Under the pieces are notes generated by a model. The model saw nothing but the letters and a program-made list of their open reading frames with translations. It ran no database searches and was not told the DNA's origin. Positions 42,630 through 51,353 of a DNA stretch of 64,000 nucleotides are shown here, one piece after another (positions within the stretch are counted from its first letter, which is position 1; the number at the start of each line of letters is the position of its first letter). The stretch comes from Lachnospiraceae bacterium. Lineage in GTDB: Bacteria > Bacillota > Clostridia > Lachnospirales > Lachnospiraceae. The stretch is taken from the NCBI GenBank assembly GCA_028689585.1, contig JAQVCW010000019.1, forward strand, positions 1 to 64,000, read 5' to 3'. The position numbers and the translations under genes were made by a program.

Positions 42630-44375
42630 TTAATAATCCAGGTAAGCCCCTTTCATCGGGCTGACTGCATGTTCGCTGAACATCCGCAGAACACCGCTCT
42701 TATATTTTGGTTTTCGCGGCTGCCAGTTCTGTCTGCGTTCTTCCAGTACCGCTTCCACTTCTTCCGGAGTCTTCCTTTCACCGTGAATACCAATAATATT
42801 CAGCTTTCGCTCCATGATGTCGATCTCGATCAAATCTCCTTCTTCCACCAGGGCGATTGGTCCGCCGTCTGCGGCCTCCGGGCTGCAGTGGCCGATAACC
42901 GGTCCTGTGGATGCTCCGGAAAAACGGCCGTCTGTGATCAGTGCAATGCTTCGTCCCAGCTCCCTGTCACTGCTGATTGCCTCGGACGTATAGAACATTT
43001 CCGGCATTCCGCTTCCTTTCGGGCCTTCATAACGGATAAAGACAGCATCCCCCTTCTGCACCTGATGCTTCAATACCGCATCCAGACATGCTTCCTCACT
43101 GTCGAAAGGTCTTGCCTTCAGCACCGCGCGAAACATCTCCTGCGGGCAGGCCGTATGCTTGATCACAGCACCTTCCGGGGCCAGGTTCCCTCTCAAAACG
43201 GCGATACTTCCATCGGTTCCGATGGCCTTGTCATACGGACGGATAATATCTTCCTTCGTCACACTGCATCCATAACGGGCGTTAAACTCCACCAGTCCTT
43301 TCTGGCAGCGCTCATAAAATCCATTCTGTTTTAATTCTTCCAGGTTTTCTCCCAGCGTCTTTCCGGTCACAGTCATTACATCCAGATGCAGATGAGCTTT
43401 GATTTCTTCCATGACGGCAGGCACTCCGCCGGCATAATAGAAGCACTCCGCCGGCCAGCGTCCTGCGGGACGCACATCCAGAAGATAATGTGCATTTCTG
43501 TGCAGACGATCAAAGGTATCTCCGCTGATCTCAATTCCAAATTCATGGGCGATCGCGGGCAGATGCAGCAGACAGTTGGTACTGCCGGATATGGCTGCAT
43601 GTACCAGGATCGCATTTTCAAAGCTGTCCATCGTCACCATTTCTCTCGGACACATCCCCGGCATAACAGCCAGCTTTACCGCCTGTACCCCTGCCTGTCT
43701 GGCATAGGCCAGAAGATCCTGACTGGTGGCCGGCATCAGGGCACTGCCCGGCAGCGCCAGGCCCAGTGCCTCCGACATGATCTGCATGGTAGATGCCGTC
43801 CCGATAAAGGAGCAGGCACCGCAGCTTGGGCAGGCATTGCATTTCGCCCAGTTCAGCTTCTCTTCGTCAATCTCTCCTCGCTGAAACTTTGCACTGTACA
43901 TTCCCAGTTGTTCCAGCGTCAGCATCTGGGGTCCGGCATTCATCGTGCCTCCCGGTACCACAATAGCAGGAATGTTCACTCTTGCCAGGCCCATCAGACT
44001 GCCCGGCAGCCCCTTATCACAACTGGCGATATAGACACCCGCATCAAAGGGCGTAGCATTGGCCTGTATTTCTATCATATTGGCTATCATTTCCCGGCTG
44101 GCTAGACTGTAGTTGATCCCGTCCGTCCCCTGGCTTTCTCCGTCGCACATGTCGGTGCAGAAATATCTGGCCCCATGTCCGCCGGCCTGCGCAGCCCCTT
44201 CTCTGACTTCATTCACCAGAATATCCAGATGGCCGCTTCCCGGATGGCTGTCTCCAAAGGTGCTTTCAATAAATATCTGAGGAAGAGCCAGCTCTTCGGG
44301 CTTCCAGCCGGTACCGATCCGCAGCGGATCCAGCTCCGGTGCCAGCCTGCGCATTTCCTGACTTTTTAATTCCAT
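42630..44375 (-). CDS. IlvD/Edd-family sugar-acid dehydratase
   Basis: A 581-residue iron-sulfur dehydratase. CDKGLPGSL holds one cluster Cys and the metal Lys; CPSCGACSFIGTASTM holds others. The late motif ITDGRFSGASTGPVIGH is the family's C-terminal signature. Relatives act on dihydroxy-acids (IlvD), 6-phosphogluconate (Edd) or free aldonates. The setting, beside kdgK, eda and gnd, favours an aldonate such as gluconate or galactonate giving a 2-keto-3-deoxy product, but 6-phosphogluconate cannot be excluded. Confidence 0.88.
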   Translation of the reverse strand: MELKSQEMRRLAPELDPLRIGTGWKPEELALPQIFIESTFGDSHPGSGHLDILVNEVREGAAQAGGHGARYFCTDMCDGESQGTDGINYSLASREMIANMIEIQANATPFDAGVYIASCDKGLPGSLMGLARVNIPAIVVPGGTMNAGPQMLTLEQLGMYSAKFQRGEIDEEKLNWAKCNACPSCGACSFIGTASTMQIMSEALGLALPGSALMPATSQDLLAYARQAGVQAVKLAVMPGMCPREMVTMDSFENAILVHAAISGSTNCLLHLPAIAHEFGIEISGDTFDRLHRNAHYLLDVRPAGRWPAECFYYAGGVPAVMEEIKAHLHLDVMTVTGKTLGENLEELKQNGFYERCQKGLVEFNARYGCSVTKEDIIRPYDKAIGTDGSIAVLRGNLAPEGAVIKHTACPQEMFRAVLKARPFDSEEACLDAVLKHQVQKGDAVFIRYEGPKGSGMPEMFYTSEAISSDRELGRSIALITDGRFSGASTGPVIGHCSPEAADGGPIALVEEGDLIEIDIMERKLNIIGIHGERKTPEEVEAVLEERRQNWQPRKPKYKSGVLRMFSEHAVSPMKGAYLDY

Positions 44376-44418
44376 ATGTTCTCCTTTATCTCAATCCCGG
44401 AACGCTTCAGATTACTGT

Positions 44419-44847
44419 TCAGCCTTCCATGCAGAAGCTTTTGATTTTCTCAATAATTTCCTGATATCCTTTTTCGGAAAGATGTTTTGGCGGATTGCAG
44501 CTCATCTCAAAGGTACCGCCATATCCCGGACCACCGATCTGTTTTGGAACCACATGGAAATGAACATGCTTCACTTTATCCCCATACATTCCCAGATTTA
44601 TCTTTTCCGCTCCGGTCGCCCGGCTGATTGCTCCTGCGACTGCAGCCACATCTTTCATGAATGCATTTCTGTCCTCATCGGACAGTTCAAACAACTCGTC
44701 CGCATGCTTTTTATATGCAACTACGCATCTTCCATAGTAGGTCTGGTCACGAAACAGATAGACTTTCGACATGGGAAGCTCCGTCAGAGGCATCATCATA
44801 CCCTGCAGAGTTTCGTTTTCCTCACAGTACATACATCCTTTTTGCAT
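44419..44847 (-). CDS. HIT-family nucleotide hydrolase/transferase
   Basis: A 142-residue HIT protein. The start at 44847 (MQKGCMYCEEN) is five bases after GGAGG. The C-terminal motif HVHFHVVPKQ is the histidine triad that attacks nucleoside phosphates, and an N-terminal CxxC-like pair (CMYC) may bind zinc. Such enzymes cleave dinucleotides or nucleoside phosphoramidates. Its place within a sugar-acid cluster is unusual; a uridylyl or adenylyl sugar-phosphate substrate is possible but unproven. Confidence 0.85.
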   Translation of the reverse strand: MQKGCMYCEENETLQGMMMPLTELPMSKVYLFRDQTYYGRCVVAYKKHADELFELSDEDRNAFMKDVAAVAGAISRATGAEKINLGMYGDKVKHVHFHVVPKQIGGPGYGGTFEMSCNPPKHLSEKGYQEIIEKIKSFCMEG

Positions 44848-44862
44848 AGCTTCCTCCATTCT

Positions 44863-45045
44863 GGAACGTCATCCCATTCTAAATTTGTCTTGAACAAAAG
44901 TGTGCTTCGCACACCCCGCGAGCCAGTTTCTTTAGCAGCACAGCTTTTGTTCCGCGCGCGAAGCTGCGCATCCTTGCAGCTTTGCTGCTTTTTGTGATAT
45001 AGGAAATTCGAGGAATTTCCTATATCACAGGAAACAGGCCGGCAC
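44863..45045. repeat. Expanded variant of the dispersed hairpin element
   Basis: It begins GGAACGTCATCCCATTCTAAA and ends GGCCGGCAC, like the other copies, but is 183 bp long. Inside are a GTGTGC/GCACAC hairpin, a stretch with short inverted repeats, and a perfect 16-bp hairpin (44994-45009 with 45013-45028, loop GAG). It separates the HIT and first KduD-like genes. Confidence 0.6.
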
Positions 45046-45068
45046 AACTGCCGTCCTGTTTTTATCTG

Positions 45069-45836
45069 TTATTTTACCAGATAACCGCCGTCTACCGGAA
45101 TGATTGCTCCATTCAGGTAATCAGAAGCGGATGATGCCAGGAATACAGCAGGTCCCTTCATATCTTCCGGAGTTCCCCACTCATGGGCCGGAATACGGCC
45201 GGTGATCTCAGCATATCTTGGATTTGCAGGATCCAGCAGCGCGGTATTCATTTCGGTTGCCATATAGCCGGGAGCCAGTGCGTTGATATTGATCCCCTTC
45301 GATGCCCATTCATTGCAGAATGCCTTTGTCAACTGTGCAACACCGCCCTTGGAAGCTGCATAAGCCGGTACGGTAAAGCCGCCAAAGAAAGAAAGCATGG
45401 ATGCAATGTTAATGATCTTTCCTTTGCTCTTCTGTGCCATGAAGGTGCGGGCTGCTCTCTGGCACCAGTCAAATACTGCATTCAGATTTACTTCCAGTAC
45501 ATAGTTCCAGTCTTCTACCGGGAACTCTTCGCTGGGATGGCGGCGCTGTACTCCGGCCCCATTGATCAGGATATCCAGATGGCCGCCCAGCAGTTCTACC
45601 GCTTTATCAAAGCCTTCTGCACGATCCTTTGCATCTCCCAGATTCACTTTCAAGCCATGGCAGGTAAATCCTTTGCCGCAGAGTTCTTCCGCCACCGTAT
45701 TCACCTTGTCAGAAGAGCCTACGATAACCACTTCCGCTCCTGCCTCCATCAGTCCCTCTGCCATACCATAGCCCAGACCTCTGGTTCCGCCGGTTACAAT
45801 TGCCTTTTTTCCTGTCAGATCTGTAAAGTTTCTCAT
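45069..45836 (-). CDS. kduD: KduD-like short-chain dehydrogenase
   Basis: A 255-residue SDR. The NAD loop is TGGTRGLGYG, the catalytic set is Ser in INIASM and YAASK, and RIPAHEWGTPEDMKGPAVFL with VDGGYLVK matches 2-dehydro-3-deoxy-D-gluconate 5-dehydrogenase (KduD) and gluconate 5-dehydrogenase. It would interconvert keto-deoxy sugar acids. A close paralogue lies at 54797-55561. Two hairpin elements lie directly upstream. Confidence 0.85.
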   Translation of the reverse strand: MRNFTDLTGKKAIVTGGTRGLGYGMAEGLMEAGAEVVIVGSSDKVNTVAEELCGKGFTCHGLKVNLGDAKDRAEGFDKAVELLGGHLDILINGAGVQRRHPSEEFPVEDWNYVLEVNLNAVFDWCQRAARTFMAQKSKGKIINIASMLSFFGGFTVPAYAASKGGVAQLTKAFCNEWASKGININALAPGYMATEMNTALLDPANPRYAEITGRIPAHEWGTPEDMKGPAVFLASSASDYLNGAIIPVDGGYLVK

Positions 45837-45855
45837 CCTCTTACCTCCGTTATAA

Positions 45856-45933
45856 GAACATCAGCCATCCTAAATTTGCCTTTGGCAAATGGGCTGACGC
45901 TGCATGTCAAGTTTTCACAGAAAACTTGACACA
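45856..45933. repeat. Dispersed two-hairpin element, full copy upstream of kduD
   Basis: Nearly identical to the copy at 8572-8650: ATTTGCC/GGCAAAT hairpin, then perfect TGTCAAGTTTTC arms around ACA. The CAGCCCA arm has lost one C. It ends about ten bases before the gene's ribosome site. Confidence 0.85.
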
Positions 45934-45939
45934 TTCTAA

Positions 45940-45983
45940 GAACATCAGCTTATTCTGAATTTGCCTTCGGCAAATAGGCTGAC
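45940..45983. repeat. Dispersed element, half copy (first hairpin only)
   Basis: Second, adjacent copy: CAGCTTATTCTGA, ATTTGCC/GGCAAAT around TTC, and TAGGCTGAC. The outer arms have changed together (CTTA with TAGG) so pairing is kept with one wobble. Confidence 0.75.
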
Positions 45984-46056
45984 TTTGTTTGCATGTTGCT
46001 ATTCGCTGCCGTCTTGAAAAACCGCTGGCGTATGGGGCGGCATGTCCCTGACCGCT

Positions 46057-47013
46057 TTATTTCACGGCAAATTTGCAGTTACCTGTCGTTAATACATCCA
46101 GCACATTGCATGCCGCCATATAGCTCATCTTGCTGCTGGCTTCTGCTGTAGCAGCGCCCGCATGAGGAGTCAGAATGCAGTTGTCCAGTTCCAGCAGCGG
46201 GCTGTCATAGGGCGGCTCTTCTGCCGTGGCATCCAGTCCGGCGCCCCGGATTTCTCCGGATTTCAGCGCTTCATAGAGGGCTGCCTCATCCACGATCCCG
46301 CCTCTGGCTGTATTTACGATAATGGCGTCCTTTTTCATCATCTGAAACTGTGCCGTGCTGATCATATTCTCTGTTTCCGGGGTCAGCGGGGAATGGATGG
46401 TGATAAAATCAGACTCCCGAAGGAGGGTATCCATATCCACATACTCCGCACCGCATTCCTTTTTAAATTCTTCATTCTGGTACATATCGTAACACAGGAT
46501 CTTCATGTCAAAGCCGCGGCACCGTCTGCCGACGCCCTGCCCGATCCGTCCTGCTCCGATGATGCCCAGCGTCTTCTGCCACATCTCCACACCGGATGGA
46601 CGTTTCTGTGCTTTTGCCTTGATGGAGTTGTCCATCGTGGTGACATTTCTGGCCAGATCCAGCATCAGTGCCATGGCCAGGTCCGCTACGGAATCCCCGT
46701 TTGCGCCCGGGGTAATGGTCACCTGAACCCCATTTTCTCTGGCAGATGCCAGATCGACTTTATCATATCCCACTCCATAGCGGGAAATCACCTTTAACTT
46801 TTTTCCTGATGCGATCAGTTCCGGCGTGTAATCCTCCAAACCCGCAATTACTGCATCTGCATCCACAATTTCCTTTTTTAGCTGTTCTTCCAGAGGACCA
46901 TTCGCAGCATCCAGTTTAATCACATCACAGCCGTTTTCCTTCAAAAGATCTGCTGCCTTTGAATCTGTCTTTCCAAAAGAACGGGCAGTTACAATTACCT
47001 TATATGTACTCAT
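46057..47013 (-). CDS. D-2-hydroxyacid dehydrogenase (phosphoglycerate dehydrogenase-like)
   Basis: A 318-residue NAD enzyme starting MSTYKVIVTARSFG, after AGGAGAAG; a longer frame overlaps gnd and lacks a site. It has SRYGVGYDKVDLASA, the NAD fold TLGIIGAGRIGQGVGRR, the catalytic Arg in NTARGGIVDE, Glu in LDATAEEPP and His in LTPHAGAATAE. It would reduce a 2-keto acid; in this cluster a glyoxylate, hydroxypyruvate or keto-aldonate substrate is likely. It lacks the C-terminal ACT domain of SerA. Confidence 0.85.
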   Translation of the reverse strand: MSTYKVIVTARSFGKTDSKAADLLKENGCDVIKLDAANGPLEEQLKKEIVDADAVIAGLEDYTPELIASGKKLKVISRYGVGYDKVDLASARENGVQVTITPGANGDSVADLAMALMLDLARNVTTMDNSIKAKAQKRPSGVEMWQKTLGIIGAGRIGQGVGRRCRGFDMKILCYDMYQNEEFKKECGAEYVDMDTLLRESDFITIHSPLTPETENMISTAQFQMMKKDAIIVNTARGGIVDEAALYEALKSGEIRGAGLDATAEEPPYDSPLLELDNCILTPHAGAATAEASSKMSYMAACNVLDVLTTGNCKFAVK

Positions 47014-47029
47014 AGTCTTCTCCTCGTTT

Positions 47030-48418
47030 CTATTCTTCCCAATTTGTATGGAAATGCCCTTCCCGGTCCGTTCGCTGATAGGTATGTGCACCAAAGCAGT
47101 CCCGCAGAGCCTGGATGAAATTCACCGGCATCTGCTTCATCCGGTAATAATCATAATAGCCGAGTGCACCGGCCAGCGCCGGGAGCGGAGTGCCGGACAA
47201 CACAGATTTTCCCACTGTTTCCCGCAGGGCCGGTTCCAGTTCCTTCAGCCAGGAAAATCCCTGCTCCAGCAAAAGCGGCTCATCTGCGGATATCAATATC
47301 CCGGTCTGCCTGATCTTTGCAAGAAGCCGGCTTCGGATAATGCATCCATTGCTCCATACATCAATTAATCTGCCAAAATCAATGGCCCAGTTTTCTTCCG
47401 CCGAAGCCTTTGCGATCAGCTCAAAGCCCTGGCTGTAGCTGAGGATCATTCCCAGCAAAAGCGCATTTCCCAGAGTTTCTTCCGGATTTTCTACGAATAC
47501 CTTCTGCACGGTGGCCTGGAGCTGTTCGCTCCCCTGCATCCGCAGCCGCTTCTTCCCGGAAAAATTTCTGGCTGACAGGGCTTCATAGATCGTAGGAATA
47601 TACACGCCCCGTTCCAGACTGTCCTGCATGGTCCATTTCCCGGTTCCTTTTTGTTCTGCCACATCCAATATCTTATCGACCAGAAGCGATCCATCTTTGT
47701 CTTTTTTCTGCAGTACCTGAATACTGATCTCCATCAGATAGGAATCCAGTCCGCCCTTTTTCCAGGACTGAAAGCAGGACAGGATTTCCTCTCCGGACAT
47801 TTCCAGCGTACTGCTCATAAAATACCAGATCTCCGCAATTAGCTGCAAAATGGCGTATTCAATTCCATTATGCACCATTTTTACATAGTGGCCGCCTCCG
47901 CCTGCAGCGATGTAGTCACAGCAGGGTTTGCCATCGGCATGTGCCGATATGGTCTGAAGAATATGTCTGGTCTGCTTCCATCCCTCCAGGCTGCCGCCCG
48001 CCATCATGCTTGGGCCATAAAGTGCGCCCTTTTCTCCGCCGGATACGCCGATGCCCACATAACAGATCCCTTGTTTCCTGCACTCTTCATAGCGGCGGCC
48101 GGTATCCCGGTAAAAGGAATTTCCTCCGTCAAGAATGACATCCCCAGGCCTGAGCCTGGGACACAATTCCTCAAGAACCATGTCCACCGGCCGCCCGGCA
48201 GTAATCATGAGAAAGATGCATCGCGGACTTTGCAGCCCCTCCAGCATCTCATCCACGGTGGTGCACACCGTATCCGCCCCCGTATCCCGTTGGAAACGTG
48301 CTCTTTCTTCCGGGCTCTTGCTGTATGCTGCCACCGCAAAACCATGGGACATTATATTTTTTGCCAGGCTGCTTCCCATGACTCCCAGCCCGTAAACTGC
48401 TATGTCACACGTTTTCAT
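47030..48418 (-). CDS. gnd: 6-phosphogluconate dehydrogenase, decarboxylating
   Basis: A 462-residue enzyme converting 6-phosphogluconate to ribulose 5-phosphate, CO2 and reduced cofactor. YGLGVMGSSLAKN is the cofactor fold, GVSGGEKGALYGPS the substrate loop, and GHYVKMVHNGIEY carries the catalytic Lys and Asn. It starts three bases after the KDPG aldolase stop, so it is coupled to it. Its presence shows the cluster can send gluconate into the pentose phosphate pathway as well as to KDPG. Confidence 0.96.
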   Translation of the reverse strand: MKTCDIAVYGLGVMGSSLAKNIMSHGFAVAAYSKSPEERARFQRDTGADTVCTTVDEMLEGLQSPRCIFLMITAGRPVDMVLEELCPRLRPGDVILDGGNSFYRDTGRRYEECRKQGICYVGIGVSGGEKGALYGPSMMAGGSLEGWKQTRHILQTISAHADGKPCCDYIAAGGGGHYVKMVHNGIEYAILQLIAEIWYFMSSTLEMSGEEILSCFQSWKKGGLDSYLMEISIQVLQKKDKDGSLLVDKILDVAEQKGTGKWTMQDSLERGVYIPTIYEALSARNFSGKKRLRMQGSEQLQATVQKVFVENPEETLGNALLLGMILSYSQGFELIAKASAEENWAIDFGRLIDVWSNGCIIRSRLLAKIRQTGILISADEPLLLEQGFSWLKELEPALRETVGKSVLSGTPLPALAGALGYYDYYRMKQMPVNFIQALRDCFGAHTYQRTDREGHFHTNWEE

Positions 48419-48421
48419 GTT

Positions 48422-49066
48422 TTATTTTACCAGCGCAACTGCTTCTTTTGTCAGTCTGACGATCTCTGCAAAATTGCCTTCCTTCACAAAAGCATCCTTC
48501 ACCATCCAGCTTCCGCCGCATGCAATGATCTTGTCAAATGCCAGAAATTCTTTGATATTGGCAGCGCTGATCCCGCCTGTCGGCATAAATTTCATGGATG
48601 GAAATGGTGCGGACAGCGCTTTGATCGTATCCAGTCCGCCGTACTGTTTTGCAGGGAAGAATTTTCCCACCTTAAGTCCATATTCCATACACAGCATTAC
48701 TTCCGTCGGAGTACAGGTGCCCGGAAACACCGGTATCTTGTTCTCAATGGCAAATTCCGTAACTTTTGCGGAAAATCCCGGTGATACAATGAAAGTGGCT
48801 CCTGCATCCAGTGCTCTCTTTGCCTGTTCCACGTTTACCACGGTTCCGGCTCCTACCAGCATATCCGGAAATGCTTTTCTCATGATCCGGATGGATTCCT
48901 CTGCCGCATCTGTCCGGAAGGTCACCTCCGCTACCGGAAGGCCGCCTTCACACAATGCCTCTCCCAATGGTTTTGCATCCTCTGCACGATCCAGTTTTAC
49001 CACTGGAACTATTTTTCTTTCAGCTACCTGCTGCATAATATCTGTCATCTCAAAATTCCTCCTCAT
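48422..49066 (-). CDS. eda: KDPG/KHG aldolase
   Basis: A 214-residue class I aldolase cleaving 2-keto-3-deoxy-6-phosphogluconate to pyruvate and glyceraldehyde 3-phosphate. AEVTFRTDAAEESI holds the acid-base Glu, VGAGTVVNVEQAKRALDAGA and FPGTCTPTE line the site, and KFFPAKQYGG provides the Schiff-base Lys. Standard size. It is upstream of and tightly spaced with gnd. Confidence 0.95.
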   Translation of the reverse strand: MRRNFEMTDIMQQVAERKIVPVVKLDRAEDAKPLGEALCEGGLPVAEVTFRTDAAEESIRIMRKAFPDMLVGAGTVVNVEQAKRALDAGATFIVSPGFSAKVTEFAIENKIPVFPGTCTPTEVMLCMEYGLKVGKFFPAKQYGGLDTIKALSAPFPSMKFMPTGGISAANIKEFLAFDKIIACGGSWMVKDAFVKEGNFAEIVRLTKEAVALVK

Positions 49067-49141
49067 AAATTCCGGATACGCCCCGGCGCATTGGCAGCAC
49101 CGCAGGCTTTATCCAAACTGCCTCTGGTTCCCCATTTCACT

Positions 49142-49942
49142 TTATTTTCCTGTAAATGCCGGATCTTCCTTTGCCAGGTCATATCTTCTGCTGGAATGGG
49201 AAAATGCTGCCAGCACCCAGAAATATGCGTTTTTGCTGCCCGGTGATGCACAGGTCGGATGATATCCGCAGGGTGCTTCCACACAGGTACCGGTATGTAC
49301 GGTATGAGCCACGATATCATCGGTCTCTCCGCTCTTGAGATAGCTTACATGAAAACCGAACTTCGGAGCCGGAATATCAAAGTAACAGTATACTTCCTCC
49401 AGATCCTTCTCGTGCTGATGAGGCGGCCAGCTTGTCCAGGTACCCTCTCTGCTCCAGGTTACACCCGCGATAATTCTGGAAGCATCGTCCTTGTCAGACA
49501 GAGTCATATAAACTTCTCTCTCTCCCACGCCCCTGCCATGGATCTGATGAATATCCCCGATCGGTGCATCCGGCTCAAACTTACGGAAAAAGGTATGTCC
49601 ATATCCCTCATCCTTTGCGCCTGCCACGTAGAAGAAGCAGTCTTCTTCTGCGGTGATCGTCACCTCTTCCTTACCCGGCATATAAAATGCATCAAAACGG
49701 GTCATTTCCTGATTCAGCACTGCATTTCCACTCAGCGTGGCAGCGCCCATAATCAGCACCGGATGCATCTCCAGTTCACCGGATTTCAGGGTATAAGAAT
49801 CTCCCTTTTTCAGATTTAACCGGTAAATATACTCTTCCTTACTCTCGGCCATCTCCGGAGTAATCACCGGCCAAAATCCCGCTTCCTCAGAAGACTGCAC
49901 CTTCCATTTTTCCATTCTTGCCTTATTATCCATATTCTGCAT
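49142..49942 (-). CDS. KduI/IolB-family sugar isomerase
   Basis: A 266-residue double-cupin protein starting five bases after AGGAGG. SWPPHQHEKDLEEVYCYF supplies the metal-binding His and Glu residues, with a further His in PCGYHPTCASPG. The family contains 5-deoxy-glucuronate isomerase (IolB) and 5-keto-4-deoxyuronate isomerase (KduI). There are no inositol genes here, and kduD, kdgK and eda are, so an uronate-type isomerase role fits best. Sequence alone looks somewhat nearer IolB. Confidence 0.8.
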   Translation of the reverse strand: MQNMDNKARMEKWKVQSSEEAGFWPVITPEMAESKEEYIYRLNLKKGDSYTLKSGELEMHPVLIMGAATLSGNAVLNQEMTRFDAFYMPGKEEVTITAEEDCFFYVAGAKDEGYGHTFFRKFEPDAPIGDIHQIHGRGVGEREVYMTLSDKDDASRIIAGVTWSREGTWTSWPPHQHEKDLEEVYCYFDIPAPKFGFHVSYLKSGETDDIVAHTVHTGTCVEAPCGYHPTCASPGSKNAYFWVLAAFSHSSRRYDLAKEDPAFTGK

Positions 49943-50033
49943 AATATCCTCCTTTGCAGGACGGTCTGCCCCGCCTGTTTTTTATTTTCTCTGTTTTTAG
50001 TTTTCTATGTTACCGCCAAACCTTAGATTTTAA

Positions 50034-50068
50034 CCCCCAGAGAAAACTCACGTTTCCATCTCTGAGGG
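50034..50068 (-). terminator. Hairpin downstream of the TRAP transporter genes
   Basis: Stem CCCTCAGAGA/TCTCTGGGGG, ten pairs including one wobble, followed by TTAAAAT on the minus strand. The weak T-run suggests partial termination or mRNA-end protection between transporter and enzyme genes. Confidence 0.6.
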
Positions 50069-50078
50069 CTCTGTCATC

Positions 50079-51353
50079 TTACAGCCAGATCGTTGAAAAT
50101 ACAGGGAACAGCACTACCAGGAAGAAGATTGCCACATATCCGATAAAGAACGGAACCTGTCCCTTTGCAATGGCGCCCATCTTCAGTTTTGAAACACTGG
50201 CTGCGGAAAAGATATTAACTGCAACCGGAGGTGTCATGGTACCGATAACGTTTGAAATAGATACAATCATACCGAAATGAATTACATTAATGCCAAGTGA
50301 CTGAGCGATCGGCCAAAGTACCGGAACCAGAAGAACCGCAGTCGCAATACCTTCCAGGAAGGTACCAAAGATCAGAAGAATAATAGCTACGATCAGACAG
50401 AACATGGTCGGATTTAAGTTCAGGCCGATTACAAAGCTTACCAACTGTGCGGAAATTCCGGAGAATGCGAACAGCCATGCAAATGCAGTGGAGGTAGCGA
50501 TGATGAATAAGATCATAGCGGAGCTCTTGGCAGAATCCAGGAAAATCTGATACAGGTCTTTCAGCTTTACTTCTTTATAAATAAACATACCTGCGATCAG
50601 AGACCATACTACTGCAATCGCTGCGGACTCTGTCGGTGTCAGCAGACCGGAATAAATACCGCCCAGAATAATGATAGGAAGCATCAGCGCCGGAATCGCT
50701 TTTACAAAGCTGACGCCCAGTTCCTTCATGCTGACTCTCTTTTCTACCTTCGGCCACTTTTCCTTTTTGGCAAAGAATAAAACTACGATCATCAGAATCA
50801 CCATGATAACGATACCGATGGCCATACCGGAGCGGAACATATCACCTACGGAGGCATTGGTCATCGTAGCATAGACTACCATGATAATACTGGGGGGAAT
50901 GACCGGCCCCAGGCCGCCGGAAACTACTAAAAGTCCGGCTACTCTCTCTTTGGGATAGCCAAGGCGAATCATATCATCGTACAGCATAACGCCGATGGCA
51001 ACTACAGTAGCCGGTGCGGATCCTGACAATGCTGCAAAGAATGCGCAGGCCAGAACCAGGGCAATCGCCATACCGCCGCGGACACCGCCTACGATGGAGT
51101 TGGCAAAATCAACCAGACGGCGGGAAATACCGCCCTTTGTCATAATATTACCAGCCAGTACAAAGAAAGCAATCGCCATAATAGAGGTGGAATCCAGACC
51201 TCCGAAAATACGCTGCGGTATTACATTCAGTCCAAGCTGAATCTCCGGGCTGAATACAATTGCACACATGGTGGAAATACCAAGGGAGATGGCAATCGGA
51301 GCTCCGATAATCAATAATACTGCGAATGAGCCAAATAAAAGTAATCCTGTCAT
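50079..51353 (-). CDS. TRAP transporter large permease subunit (DctM)
   Basis: A 424-residue, strongly hydrophobic protein with about twelve membrane helices. It shows the DctM pattern (LGISTMCAIVF, GSAPATVVAIGVMLYDDMIRLGY, GGLGPVIPPSIIMVVYA). It drives sodium- or proton-coupled uptake together with the small subunit and binding protein. Its ATG overlaps the DctQ stop (TAATG). Being embedded among uronate enzymes, it probably imports a sugar acid. Confidence 0.95.
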   Translation of the reverse strand: MTGLLLFGSFAVLLIIGAPIAISLGISTMCAIVFSPEIQLGLNVIPQRIFGGLDSTSIMAIAFFVLAGNIMTKGGISRRLVDFANSIVGGVRGGMAIALVLACAFFAALSGSAPATVVAIGVMLYDDMIRLGYPKERVAGLLVVSGGLGPVIPPSIIMVVYATMTNASVGDMFRSGMAIGIVIMVILMIVVLFFAKKEKWPKVEKRVSMKELGVSFVKAIPALMLPIIILGGIYSGLLTPTESAAIAVVWSLIAGMFIYKEVKLKDLYQIFLDSAKSSAMILFIIATSTAFAWLFAFSGISAQLVSFVIGLNLNPTMFCLIVAIILLIFGTFLEGIATAVLLVPVLWPIAQSLGINVIHFGMIVSISNVIGTMTPPVAVNIFSAASVSKLKMGAIAKGQVPFFIGYVAIFFLVVLFPVFSTIWL

